From an uncultured Eubacteriales bacterium (GTDB taxonomy: Bacteria > Bacillota > Clostridia > Oscillospirales > Acutalibacteraceae): a DNA stretch of 64,000 nt. The position numbers were made by a program, and so were the translations under genes. The number at the start of each line of letters is the position of its first letter. Within the stretch, counting starts at the first letter, position 1. Below, piece by piece: positions 1-8,275 of this stretch. The notes beneath the pieces are model-generated. The model saw only the letters and a list, made by a program, of their open reading frames with translations. It was not told the DNA's origin and ran no database searches. The DNA lies in assembly GCA_905198155.1 (NCBI GenBank), contig CAJKBQ010000003.1, positions 56,847 through 120,846 of the forward strand, given 5' to 3'.

Positions 1-601
1 ACCCCAGCGACGCAAACACCGGCGTAGACAGCGGGATCACAATGCGGAAGAAAATGTACAGCTCTTTCGCGCCGTCGATGCGTGCGGCTTCAAACAGCGA
101 CTCCGGCAGCCCTTTGAAGAACGTGCGGAACACCATCGTGTTCCATGCGCCGCCCGTCATGCCGGGGATAATGTAAATCCAGAAACTGTTGCCCAGGTGG
201 TAATACTTTGTCAGCGTAATGTAGCTGGGGATCATCCCCGCGCTGAACAGCATGGTAAAAAAGATCAGCCAAGTAATCGGCTTTTTGAACCGGAAATTGC
301 TGCGGGACAGCGGGTATGCCGCCATGCCCGCCACCACCATGCTGATCAACGTGCCCAGCACGGACTGCGCAATGGTCACGCCGTATGCGGAAAAAATTCG
401 CTTCGGGTTGTTGAACGCCAGTTTGTACGCGTCCAGCGAAAATTCGTGCGGGATCAGGCTGTATCCGCCGGAGTTGACCCATGTTTCGCTCGACAGCGAG
501 ATCGAAATCACCATCACCATCGGGATCAGGAAGCACAGCGATATCAGAATAAAGAAGAGATGCAAACACACCGTGGAGGCGTGAATTTTGTGTTTTGTCA
601 T
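1..601 (-). CDS. carbohydrate ABC transporter permease (LplC/YtcP type), partial
   Basis: Inner-membrane permease of a sugar or oligosaccharide ABC importer; the C-terminus lies beyond the left edge of the window. Reading from the ATG at 601 gives MTKHKIHASTVCLHLFF, a first membrane helix, then the loop SSETWVNSGGYSLIP typical of the LplC/YtcP branch, several more helices, and the ATPase-contacting EAA motif EAARIDGAKELYIFFRIVIP near residue 170. It starts 13 nt after the stop of the companion permease at 615-1571, so the two are one operon. No substrate-binding protein or ATPase is visible here; members of this family often use a shared MsmX-type ATPase. Its specificity cannot be read from sequence; nearby pectin and hemicellulose enzymes suggest a plant or host glycan. 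Confidence 0.9.
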   Translation of the reverse strand, partial: MTKHKIHASTVCLHLFFILISLCFLIPMVMVISISLSSETWVNSGGYSLIPHEFSLDAYKLAFNNPKRIFSAYGVTIAQSVLGTLISMVVAGMAAYPLSRSNFRFKKPITWLIFFTMLFSAGMIPSYITLTKYYHLGNSFWIYIIPGMTGGAWNTMVFRTFFKGLPESLFEAARIDGAKELYIFFRIVIPLSTPVFASLG

Positions 602-614
602 GTTCGGCGCCCCC

Positions 615-1571
615 TTAGAACAGCGAGTTTTCCGGCGAAGTCTTGCGGACAATCAGGTTGGTCACAATCACCAGGATCAGCCCCGTTACCGACTGCACCA
701 GGCTGACCGTCGCGCCGGTCGCGTAAGTGCCTTCTTTCAGCGCACGGTACACATACGTCGGCAGCACGTCCGTCGTCGGGTACAGAATCGACACATCGCG
801 CGGGATCAGGTAAAACAGATCGAAATTGCCGCTGAACAAATGTCCCGCCGCCAGAATCATGAAGATGGACACCAGCGGAACCAAATGCGGAAGCGAAATG
901 TACCACGTTTGTTGCAAATGCGTCGCACCGTCAATGGTCGCTGCTTCGTACAGCGACGTATCGATGCCCATCAGCGCAGCAAAAAACACCATGGAACCCA
1001 TGCCAATACCCTTCCAGATGTTGACGATGGTCAAAATCGCCGGCCAGGCGTTGGGCGTCATATAGACATCAACGGCACCCTGTCCCAGCAGCGTGCGTAT
1101 CTGGTTCATTACACCAGCGGTCGGGCTGAGGAATGCGTAGGTAATAAACCCAACCACAACCATCGAAATAAAGTTCGGGAACGAAGAAATCGTTTGATAC
1201 ACTTTAAGTGCGGCGCGGTTCTTTACATCGAACATCAGCAGTGCAAATATGACGTTTACCACATTGCCGATGATGGTGAACCAGACGCTGTACAGCATCG
1301 TGTTCCGCACCACCTGCCACAGCGAGGTAGACCGGATGATCCATTCAAAATTTTTCAGCCCAACCCAATCGCTGCCCATCACACCCAGGCTGAACTTGTA
1401 GTTGCGGAACGGGATCATAATCGCCATGCCCATCGGCACATAATTGAACAGGATGTAGCCCGCAATCGCCGGCAAACACAGGATCAGCAGTTCCCAGCTG
1501 GCGCCGTCGCGCCAGATGCTGCCGCGCTTGGCGCGCAGCCGCCCCGGCGACAAGGTCTTTGCTTTTTGCAT
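615..1571 (-). CDS. carbohydrate ABC transporter permease (LplB/YtcO type)
   Basis: A 318-residue integral membrane subunit of the same importer as the permease at 1-601. About six helices are visible (for example LLILCLPAIAGYILFNYVPMG near residues 27-48), and the EAA loop YEAATIDGATHLQQTWYISLP lies near residue 210. Length and the N-terminal RDGASWELLILCLPA pattern match the LplB/YtcO subfamily. It lies downstream, in the same direction, of the YesM/YesN two-component genes, an arrangement in which the kinase usually senses the imported sugar. The 200-nt gap to the kinase stop carries the repeated site cluster at 1691-1800, so this operon probably has its own regulated promoter. Confidence 0.93.
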   Translation of the reverse strand: MQKAKTLSPGRLRAKRGSIWRDGASWELLILCLPAIAGYILFNYVPMGMAIMIPFRNYKFSLGVMGSDWVGLKNFEWIIRSTSLWQVVRNTMLYSVWFTIIGNVVNVIFALLMFDVKNRAALKVYQTISSFPNFISMVVVGFITYAFLSPTAGVMNQIRTLLGQGAVDVYMTPNAWPAILTIVNIWKGIGMGSMVFFAALMGIDTSLYEAATIDGATHLQQTWYISLPHLVPLVSIFMILAAGHLFSGNFDLFYLIPRDVSILYPTTDVLPTYVYRALKEGTYATGATVSLVQSVTGLILVIVTNLIVRKTSPENSLF

Positions 1572-1690
1572 AAATCATTCCCCTTGCTTTTTATCGGATT
1601 GAGCGGAATTCCATGGGAGAAAATTTCTTTTTGACCCGCTCGGATTTTCTGGTTAAATTATACCGTATCGCCGTCAAGGTTTCAACCCAG

Positions 1691-1800
1691 AATGATGACA
1701 TCTTTGGACAAAATGATGACATTATCGCGCGGCATCATTGTGGCCGGGATGGCATCATTTTGGTCGAAATCAGTCGTCCGCCAGCACAATGATGTCATCG
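1691..1800. promoter_or_regulatory. cluster of five ATGATG-type sites upstream of the sugar permease operon
   Basis: Five related sites lie here: AATGATGACATC (1691), AAAATGATGACATT (1710), the inverted forms CCACAATGATGCCGC (1729-1743) and CGACCAAAATGATGCC (to 1766), and ACAATGATGTCATCG (about 1786). The last overlaps the 3' end of the kinase gene and is translated as part of its acidic tail. A related sequence, CGACCAAAATGGCATC, lies at 4881-4896 upstream of the response-regulator gene. The likely ligand is the AraC-type regulator encoded at 3668-4792; that is inference from position and repetition. Confidence 0.5.
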
Positions 1801-3671
1801 TCGTCCGGCGCAGGGGGCGGCGCGGGCGCAGGATCCGGCGCGGGGGTCGGCGACTCCGGCGACGGTGCGTCAAACGGTACCGCCGCAAACCGTACCGTCA
1901 CACGCAGCCCGCCCCGCGGCGACGCGCCGATGGTCAGGCCGTATGCGTCGCCGAACACCAGTTTCAGCCGCTGGTTCACGTTCCGCAGGCCAATGTGATG
2001 CATTCCGGGCTTTACCGGCTCCGCCACGCGCGCCCGCAGCGCATCCATGTCGGCAGCGCTCATGCCGACGCCGTCGTCGTCCACGCGGATTACCAGGTCG
2101 CCGTCTTCCACCGCGCACGACACCCAGATGTTGCCTTCGTAGTGGCGCGCGTTCAGCCCGTGGACAATCGCGTTTTCGATCAGCGGCTGCAGCGTCAGCT
2201 TCACAATCTGCAAATGCATCACTTCGTCCGGAATGCTGAACCGCACGCGGATTTGGCCGGAGTAGCGGAAGTCCATCACTTTGGCGTACAGCGCCACGTG
2301 GTCCATCTCCTGCGCTACGCTGACGAGCGGACTGTCGCCCGTCAGGCTGCACCGCAGCATCCGCCCCAGGGTGAAAATGGCGGACGAAATCTCGTTGCCG
2401 GTGCCGGATTTCAGCGCCTCCGCGCTGCCGATGGATTCCAGCGTATTGTACAGGAAGTGCGGATTGATCTGCGTTTGCAGCGCATACATCTGCGCTGCGT
2501 GCAGCTCTTCCATCTGCTGCGCGATGGTCGCCGTCAGCTGTGTGCGCTCTTCCTGCACCCGGCGGATAAAGCCCTGCACTTCGCGCAGTTCGTCGCCGCC
2601 GCGCGGCACTTTTTCCGGCGTGCCGGTCTGCGCGCGGATGGATTCGATCGTTTTGCGGATCGGCTGGTACACCGAAATCGCCTGCACAATCGACTGCACG
2701 ATGCAGATCACCAGCGAGATGATGATGCACAGCTGCAGCACGCGCGCGTTGCTTTCTTCGCGCCCGCGGAAGTTTTCCACCGGCATCAGCAGGAAGTACC
2801 ACAGCCGGTTTTTCGGCTCGAACCGTCCGCTGACGATGTAGTTCCGCCCCCAAACCGTCGATTCCAGCGAAAATCCGTCCGGATGCTCCGCCGTCAGCTG
2901 CCGCAGGGGCGAAAAATCGGTGTCTTCGTGGTACAAAAAGTCGTATTCGTCGGAATACAGCAACGACCGCACCGATTCGTCCAGGATAATCAGGTTGTTG
3001 TCCGTTTGATCCAGCTTGTACTTGCCGGTGCCGAACGATTTAGCCAGCTCTTCCACGTCGATCTGTGTAGCGACCAGCCCAACGGCCTTTTTGCCGGTCA
3101 TAATCGGGTACACCATCGTGAGCAGGTGCGGGTAGGTGCCCGACCCGAACGACGAGACCAGCTGCGGTTTGTTCGGCATATCCGGCGAATACAGGGACGT
3201 CCACCCCACATTCGGCTCAATTTCGACCGACGACACGCCCTGCCGCGTGATGATCGTCCCGCTTTCCGCGAGATACACAATCAGCGAGTGGTAGTAGTCG
3301 AACGCGTGGTCGAACAGGGACAGCGTTTCGCGCACCATTTTGAGGTTGCCGCTGGTGTCCATCCCCACGTCGTCCGGCAGAAAGCCCAGGTAGCGCACGC
3401 TGTCCTGTTGCGCGAGCAGGTACGTCACTTTGCGGGCGGACACCAGCATTGCGTTCATCAGCTCGTACCGCTGGCTGAGCTGGGCTTCGTTCAGCTCGGT
3501 GATGCTTTGCTGCACGGTTTTCTCCATCCGGCCGCCGTACAGCATATTCAGCGCCATCATCGGCAGCGTCAGCCCCATGAACATCAGCAGAAAATACCGC
3601 ACGAACAGGCTTTTGAACCGGAAGTCCCGCAGATACGTCACCGGGCTGCGCAATCTCCGCAGGGTTGTCAC
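1770..3671 (-). CDS. sensor histidine kinase, YesM type
   Basis: Membrane-bound sensor kinase of 633 residues. The order is: cytoplasmic N-terminus, helix RYFLLMFMGLTLPMMALNML (about 25-45), a roughly 240-residue extracellular Cache-like sensor, a second helix LCIIISLVICIVQSIV, a HAMP-like linker, then the His_kinase box LQTQINPHFLYNTLESI with its phospho-accepting His and an HATPase domain with VDDDGVGM. The start is GTG at 3671, overlapping the stop of the response regulator by four bases (GTGA), with AAGGGGG eight to nine bases upstream, so translation is coupled. Unusual: the C-terminus runs into a Pro/Ala/Asp-rich tail ending DDDDIIVLADD, not part of the kinase fold, whose DNA carries one of the repeated sites described at 1691-1800. 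Confidence 0.95.
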   Translation of the reverse strand: MTTLRRLRSPVTYLRDFRFKSLFVRYFLLMFMGLTLPMMALNMLYGGRMEKTVQQSITELNEAQLSQRYELMNAMLVSARKVTYLLAQQDSVRYLGFLPDDVGMDTSGNLKMVRETLSLFDHAFDYYHSLIVYLAESGTIITRQGVSSVEIEPNVGWTSLYSPDMPNKPQLVSSFGSGTYPHLLTMVYPIMTGKKAVGLVATQIDVEELAKSFGTGKYKLDQTDNNLIILDESVRSLLYSDEYDFLYHEDTDFSPLRQLTAEHPDGFSLESTVWGRNYIVSGRFEPKNRLWYFLLMPVENFRGREESNARVLQLCIIISLVICIVQSIVQAISVYQPIRKTIESIRAQTGTPEKVPRGGDELREVQGFIRRVQEERTQLTATIAQQMEELHAAQMYALQTQINPHFLYNTLESIGSAEALKSGTGNEISSAIFTLGRMLRCSLTGDSPLVSVAQEMDHVALYAKVMDFRYSGQIRVRFSIPDEVMHLQIVKLTLQPLIENAIVHGLNARHYEGNIWVSCAVEDGDLVIRVDDDGVGMSAADMDALRARVAEPVKPGMHHIGLRNVNQRLKLVFGDAYGLTIGASPRGGLRVTVRFAAVPFDAPSPESPTPAPDPAPAPPPAPDDDDIIVLADD

Positions 3672-4792
3672 GGCTGACTGCCCCCTTTCTGCTGCGCGCG
3701 GCGCCGGATTTTCTCGCGCTGCTCCTGGCTGTGTACCAGGTATTCGTGTACGGTGTAGCCCGTATATTCACGGAACTGCTGCAAAAAATATTTTTCGCTT
3801 TTGTATCCGACGGCGTCCGCAATCACGCCGGGGGAGCTTTGCTTTTCTTCGAGCAGCTTCATCGCCGTTTCCATCCGCACGCGGATTTTGTAGTCGGTGA
3901 ACGTTTCGCCGGTTTCGGTTTCAAACCGGCGGAGGAAGTGGCGCGGGCTGAGGTGGATGTGGTCGGCGACGTCTTTGAACGAGGGGTTTTCGTCGAGGTG
4001 CGTTTTCAGGAAATTCTGCGCGCGGATGATCAAATCGTCGCGCGACGGCGGGACGGCCTGCTGGCGCTGCGCGACGGTATCGTTCAGCTTTTGCAGCATC
4101 CCGCGCAGCCTGTCGGTGCTTTCGTCCGCGGGAAGCGTCCCCAGCTGGAGCAGCTGCTGCCGGAAGCTTTCGGCCAGCGCCAGGTCGGACTTTGCAAGGT
4201 CGGTGCGCAGCTGATCGACCAGCCGTTCCAGGATCACTTTGCGGACGCTGTCCGGCGCGCTGCGCATCATCGGGCCAAGATGCGCGTACGACAGCCAGGT
4301 TTCGCCCCGCTCGGCCGGGCCGCCCAGCACCGACCGGCTGACGCGGCGGATCAGATCCAGCAGCTGGTTGTATTCCGCCTCGCCCACGCTGCGCAGCAGC
4401 GCGTCCGCGCGGTGTGCTTCGTCCAGCGCCAGGCGGATCCGGCCGAACACCGTCCGCAGTTCGCCGTCGTCCACCGGTTTGAGCAGGTATTCAAACACGT
4501 TGCAGTGCATGGCCTCTTTGGCGTACTCAAATTCCTTGTATCCGCTTAAAATCACAACTTTCATCCACGGGTATTCCGTGCGGACTTTTTTGGCGACGGA
4601 CAGCCCGTCTTTCGCGCCCATCCGGATATCGGTGAGCAGCGCGTCCACCCGGTTGTGCTGCAAAAAGGCCAGCACTTCGTCCCCGTCTTCGAACGCTGCC
4701 CGGACTTCAAACCCCCACGACGTCCAGTCGTGCAGCCGCACCAGCCCTTCCCGAATATACGGCTCGTCGTCGGCGATTATCATTTGATACAT
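3668..4792 (-). CDS. response regulator with AraC-type HTH, YesN type
   Basis: Cytoplasmic DNA-binding partner of the adjacent kinase. An N-terminal receiver domain (MIIADDEPYIREGLVRL, phospho-acceptor Asp in ALLTDIRMG near residue 56, Lys in LLKPVDDGE) is joined by a long linker to a C-terminal AraC/XylS HTH pair (VADHIHLSPRHFLRRFETETGETFTDY to the end). The ATG at 4792 is preferred because AAGGAG ends about 11 nt upstream; an in-frame GTG overlapping the ribosome-binding site is less likely. First gene of the kinase operon. It probably activates the sugar permease operon from the 1691-1800 sites. Confidence 0.95.
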   Translation of the reverse strand: MYQMIIADDEPYIREGLVRLHDWTSWGFEVRAAFEDGDEVLAFLQHNRVDALLTDIRMGAKDGLSVAKKVRTEYPWMKVVILSGYKEFEYAKEAMHCNVFEYLLKPVDDGELRTVFGRIRLALDEAHRADALLRSVGEAEYNQLLDLIRRVSRSVLGGPAERGETWLSYAHLGPMMRSAPDSVRKVILERLVDQLRTDLAKSDLALAESFRQQLLQLGTLPADESTDRLRGMLQKLNDTVAQRQQAVPPSRDDLIIRAQNFLKTHLDENPSFKDVADHIHLSPRHFLRRFETETGETFTDYKIRVRMETAMKLLEEKQSSPGVIADAVGYKSEKYFLQQFREYTGYTVHEYLVHSQEQREKIRRRAQQKGGSQP

Positions 4793-4997
4793 TTTCCCGC
4801 ACACTCCTTCGTTTTTCTGGTTCTAATTATAGCATGGGAAGTCGAAAAAAGAAACCGATCCGACAAATTTGTCATCGGATCGACCAAAATGGCATCAAAT
4901 CTGCGCAAAAAAACACCGGTGCGAAATGCATCGGTGCAGAAAGCAATGTAAAAAATGTTGGAACAGAGGCGGACGCGATGGAAAAAAAGAGAAGCAG

Positions 4998-5264
4998 TTA
5001 TTTGTCGCCTTCGTCGTCTACTTCGCCGTAGAGATTGAATCGGAACAACCGGGTTTCATCCTCGGGGTTATCGCAAACGATCGAGGCTTCGGCGATTTGG
5101 CCGCCTTCGATCAGGCGGGTCAGGCCAACGAGCTGGCAAAGTTTGCTGCGGAGATTCAGTCGGTCACCTTCATTGGTCACCAGAAACACATCTCCTTCGC
5201 AATGATCCAGCACTTTCAAAAACTTCGGTACGTCAATGTTGTGTAAAGAAATCGGAGAAGACAT
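4998..5264 (-). CDS. small conserved protein of unknown function
   Basis: An 88-residue soluble acidic protein starting MSSPISLHNIDVPKFLKVLD and ending VDDEGDK. It has no signal peptide, membrane helix or recognisable catalytic motif; the central stretch VFLVTNEGDRLNLRSKLCQLVG and the phrase ICDNPEDETRLFRFNLYGE look like a conserved small fold that I have the impression of from other Clostridia, without a known role. It has a good ribosome-binding site (AAAGGATG) and a strong promoter at 5330-5358, so it is a real, independently transcribed gene. Function not assigned. Confidence 0.8.
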   Translation of the reverse strand: MSSPISLHNIDVPKFLKVLDHCEGDVFLVTNEGDRLNLRSKLCQLVGLTRLIEGGQIAEASIVCDNPEDETRLFRFNLYGEVDDEGDK

Positions 5265-5329
5265 TTGGAATCATCCTTTCGTGTGTGTTCAAAAGATCGG
5301 AAAAACTCCGTCTGCTGTTCAACACTTAT

Positions 5330-5358
5330 AGTATAGCATGAAACGCCCGGATTGTCAA
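5330..5358 (-). promoter_or_regulatory. sigma-A promoter of the 88-residue protein
   Basis: On the minus strand TTGACA (5353-5358) and TATACT (5330-5335) are separated by exactly 17 bp. The start point would lie about 60 nt upstream of the ATG at 5264. Confidence 0.75.
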
Positions 5359-5442
5359 CGAAAAAAGCAAAAAAATATTTGTGAAACTGCGCAGAAATTT
5401 TTCGGATCGGTTTGTGCAAACTTTCTAATGCTTCGTGAAAAT

Positions 5443-6129
5443 CTATAAATTTCGAGTGATATCATATACAATTTCACCATTTTGCAGCCGGACTTCGCGC
5501 GGCGCGGCAGCGGCAACGGCGGGGTCGTGCGTGATGAGCAGGACGGTGCGGCCGCCGCTGTGCAGCGCGCGGAGCAGCCGCAGCACTGCGGCACCGGCTG
5601 CAGAGTCCAAGTTGCCGGTCGGTTCGTCCGCCAGCAGCAGTTCCGGCTCGGCGGCCAGCGCCCGGGCGATGGCGACGCGCTGCTGTTGACCGCCGGACAG
5701 CTGCGCCGGGCGGTGCGTCAGCCGTTCGCCCAACCCCACCTGTTCCAGCGCGGCGCGGGCGCGCGCCATGCGCTCGGCGGGCGGGATGCGGCGGTAGCGC
5801 AGCGGCAGCGCGGCATTTTCGAGCGCCGTCAGCTCCGGCAGCAGGCAGAACCGCTGGAACACAAACCCGATGGTGCGGCTGCGCAGCTGCGACAGCGCCC
5901 GGTCGCCCAGGCGCGCGACGTCGCGCCCGTCGAGGCAGCAGCGCCCGGCGGTGGGGCGATCCAGGCAGCCGATGCAGTGCATCAGCGTCGATTTACCGGA
6001 GCCGGACTGCCCCACAATCGCCACAAATTCGCCGCGCGCCACCGTCAGCGACACGTCGCGCAGCGCATAAACCGGCTGCTCGGCGGTGCCGTACCGTTTT
6101 TCGACGTGCGTCAGTTCAATCAAGCTCAC
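5443..6129 (-). CDS. ABC transporter ATP-binding protein, LolD/MacB type
   Basis: A 228-residue ATPase of the lipoprotein-export/macrolide-efflux (LolD, MacB, FtsE-like) class. Walker A GQSGSGKST, Q-loop FQRFCLLPELTALEN, signature LSGGQQQR, Walker B LLLADEPTGNLD and the switch His in LLITHDP are all present, so it should be active. The start is GTG at 6129 (VSLIELTHVEKRYG), with AAAGGAGG six to eight bases upstream; the frame stays open far upstream only because of the high GC content. No permease gene is adjacent: the downstream neighbour is the small protein at 4998 and the upstream neighbour is the divergent spoVA operon. Its membrane partner must be encoded elsewhere. Confidence 0.92.
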   Translation of the reverse strand: MSLIELTHVEKRYGTAEQPVYALRDVSLTVARGEFVAIVGQSGSGKSTLMHCIGCLDRPTAGRCCLDGRDVARLGDRALSQLRSRTIGFVFQRFCLLPELTALENAALPLRYRRIPPAERMARARAALEQVGLGERLTHRPAQLSGGQQQRVAIARALAAEPELLLADEPTGNLDSAAGAAVLRLLRALHSGGRTVLLITHDPAVAAAAPREVRLQNGEIVYDITRNL

Positions 6130-6273
6130 AGAGATTCCTCCTTTGACGCATTTTCCGCCGATAGTGTGCGCAGGCGGCGGGCGATTTATCCGGCGCATTG
6201 GAACGCGGTGCATAATCTGCACAGCACGGCGCAGAATAAAACCATTGCAGACAGAGGAAAAGAGGGAAAACGC

Positions 6274-6720
6274 ATGAAACCAACCAAACAGGAATATGCC
6301 GAAATGACCGACCGCGCGTCGCCGCCCAGCCCGTATGTGCGCAATGGGCTGCGGGCATTCGTCTGCGGCGGGGCGATTTGCACGCTGGGCGAAGCGCTGT
6401 TTCACTGGTACACGGCGGCGGGGCTGGCGGAGGATGCGGCACGGACGACGGTATCGGTCACGCTGATCGGGCTGGTCGCGCTGTTTACGGCGCTGAATGT
6501 GTACGACAATTTTGCGAAATTCGCCGGGGCGGGCAGTCTGGTGCCGATTACGGGGTTTGCCAACGCGATGGTGGCACCCGCCATTGAGTTTAAGCAGGAA
6601 GGGCCAATATTGGGTGTTGGTGCCAATATGTTCCGAATCGCGGGGCCGGTGATCCTGTACGGGACGTTCGCGTCCGTGCTGTACGGCGTGGTGCTGTGGA
6701 TCATCCAGATGGCGTCGTGA
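6274..6720 (+). CDS. spoVAC: stage V sporulation protein AC
   Basis: Inner spore membrane protein of 148 residues needed for movement of dipicolinic acid into and out of the spore. The sequence starts MKPTKQEYAEMTDRASPPSP and contains the family pattern AFVCGGAICTLGEALFHWY, four or so membrane helices, and NFAKFAGAGSLVPITGFANA, which is also echoed in SpoVAE. Length is usual for SpoVAC. It starts the spoVAC-spoVAD-spoVAE operon; SpoVAA/AB/AF are absent here, as in many Clostridia. The promoter should be of the sigma-G type; no site was assigned with confidence. Confidence 0.96.
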   Translation: MKPTKQEYAEMTDRASPPSPYVRNGLRAFVCGGAICTLGEALFHWYTAAGLAEDAARTTVSVTLIGLVALFTALNVYDNFAKFAGAGSLVPITGFANAMVAPAIEFKQEGPILGVGANMFRIAGPVILYGTFASVLYGVVLWIIQMAS

Positions 6721-6741
6721 GTTGGGAAAGGAGGAAGCAAT

Positions 6742-7755
6742 ATGGCAAAGCGAATCGGCAGCCGGACGGTGCAGCTGGCGCACCCGGTACACTGCATCGC
6801 ATCGGCGGCGGTCGGCGGCAAAAAAGAAGGCGAAGGACCGCTGCACGCGTATTTTGACCGGATTTTCCCGGACACGACGATGCAGGAACCGTCGTGGGAA
6901 AAGGCCGAAAGTCAGCTGCAAACCGAAGCGGTGCAATGCGCGCTGAAAAAAGCTGCGCTGCCGACGGAACAGGTGGATTTGATCCTGGCGGGCGACCTGC
7001 TGAACCAGTGCATCGGGTCGGCGTTCGGCCTGCGGGCGCTGAATATCCCGTTTTTGGGGCAGTACGGCGCGTGCTCCACGATGGCGCAGACGCTGGCCGT
7101 GGGCGCGATGCTGATCGACGGCGGGTGCGCGTCGCACGCCGTGGCGGTCACATCGTCGCATTTCTGCTCGGCGGAACGGCAGTTCCGGTTTCCGCTGGAA
7201 TACGGCAGCATCCGCCCGCCGACGGCGCAGTGGACGGTGACGGCCGCGGGCGCGGCGGTGCTGGCAGCGTCGGGCAACGGGCCGTGGATTGACCGCGTGA
7301 CGGTGGGACGGATTGTGGATTTGGGCATTGCGGACGCCAACAATATGGGCGCGGCGATGGCACCGGCGGCGGCCGACACGCTGATGGCGTACTTGCGCGA
7401 CACCGGCACGCAGCCGTCCGATTACGACGCGGTCATCACCGGCGATTTGGGTGCCACCGGGACGCAGCTGCTGACGGAGCTGCTCGGCCGCGAAGGGATC
7501 GACATCCGGCCGCGCCACGCCGACTGCGGACTGATGATTTTTGACCGCAGCACACAGCAGGTGGACGCCGGCGGATCGGGATGCGGGTGCGCCGGGTCGG
7601 TGCTGTGCGGCTACTGGATGCAGCGGCTGCGGCAGGGCGCGGTGCGCGACATCCTATTTATGGCGACCGGTGCGCTGATGAGCACCACGTCGTCCCAGCA
7701 GGGCGAATCGATCCCCGGAATTGCACATTTGCTGCGGATTCGGAGTGAAGCATAA
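6742..7755 (+). CDS. spoVAD: stage V sporulation protein AD
   Basis: A 337-residue soluble protein with a thiolase-like fold that binds dipicolinic acid at the inner spore membrane. Visible family features are the start MAKRIGSRTVQL, ILAGDLLNQCIGSAFGLRAL, QYGACSTMAQTLAVGA, CASHAVAVTSSHFCSAERQFRFPLEYG and the glycine-rich AGGSGCGCAGSVLCGYW near the end. Starts 21 nt after spoVAC with a strong AAAGGAGG site, and is followed 21 nt later by spoVAE. Full length. Confidence 0.97.
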   Translation: MAKRIGSRTVQLAHPVHCIASAAVGGKKEGEGPLHAYFDRIFPDTTMQEPSWEKAESQLQTEAVQCALKKAALPTEQVDLILAGDLLNQCIGSAFGLRALNIPFLGQYGACSTMAQTLAVGAMLIDGGCASHAVAVTSSHFCSAERQFRFPLEYGSIRPPTAQWTVTAAGAAVLAASGNGPWIDRVTVGRIVDLGIADANNMGAAMAPAAADTLMAYLRDTGTQPSDYDAVITGDLGATGTQLLTELLGREGIDIRPRHADCGLMIFDRSTQQVDAGGSGCGCAGSVLCGYWMQRLRQGAVRDILFMATGALMSTTSSQQGESIPGIAHLLRIRSEA

Positions 7756-7776
7756 GGACAAAAGGAGCGTGTCAAT

Positions 7777-8133
7777 ATGGATTACCTGAAAGCATTCATC
7801 ATCGGCGGGCTGCTGTGTTTGATCGGGCAGGTGCTGATCGACTTTACCCGGCTGACCCCGGCACGGATTCTGGTGGGGTATGTGGTAAGCGGCGTGATCC
7901 TGTCGGCCGTCGGCGTGTACGGACCGCTGGTGAAATTCGCCGGATGCGGCGCAACCGTCCCGCTGACCGGGTTCGGGCATTCGCTGGCGCAGGGCGTGCG
8001 GAAAGCGGTGTCCGAACAGGGACTGCTGGGCGCACTGACCGGCGGCATCACGGCGACGGCCGGCGGCATCACGGCGGCGATGGCATTTGGCTATATCGCG
8101 TCGCTGGTGTCGCGGTCCAAAGACAAAAGCTGA
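7777..8133 (+). CDS. spoVAE: stage V sporulation protein AE
   Basis: A 118-residue membrane protein, the third part of the dipicolinic acid channel. It starts MDYLKAFIIGGLLCLIGQVL and contains VKFAGCGATVPLTGFGHSLAQG, the SpoVAE counterpart of the SpoVAC motif. Ribosome-binding site AAAAGGAG. Last gene of the operon; the palindrome GGAAAATATGGATTTTCC four bases past the stop could be an operator for the next gene or a weak transcript end. Confidence 0.96.
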   Translation: MDYLKAFIIGGLLCLIGQVLIDFTRLTPARILVGYVVSGVILSAVGVYGPLVKFAGCGATVPLTGFGHSLAQGVRKAVSEQGLLGALTGGITATAGGITAAMAFGYIASLVSRSKDKS

Positions 8134-8136
8134 GCC

Positions 8137-8224
8137 GGAAAATATGGATTTTCCAAGCAAAAATATGGACTTTTCCGCCGTTTTTTCGTTTTCGTTTGAC
8201 ATGGGGCGTTTGATTTGCTATGAT
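8137..8224 (+). promoter_or_regulatory. tandem palindromic sites and promoter of the GH151-like gene
   Basis: GGAAAATATGGATTTTCC (8137-8154) is a perfect 7-4-7 palindrome, and a second, slightly diverged copy AAAAATATGGACTTTTCC follows at 8159-8176, one every 22 bp. Directly downstream are TTGACA (8196-8201) and TATGAT (8219-8224), 17 bp apart. The layout fits an activator (or roadblock repressor) acting at the glycosidase promoter; the protein that binds is unknown. Confidence 0.6.
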
Positions 8225-8275
8225 AGGGACAGACGGAACGCGTATCTTATCATTATGTCAGACGGGAGCAAAAAT

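Noticed and set aside
1692..3677. 661-codon open frame opposite the sensor kinase
   Set aside because: Arg/His/Pro-rich translation without domains, antisense to an intact kinase; a by-product of high GC third positions.
5443..7518. 691-codon minus-strand frame as one large protein
   Set aside because: Only the last 228 codons make sense (the ABC ATPase, with a good ribosome-binding site at the GTG); the rest is antisense to spoVAC and spoVAD.
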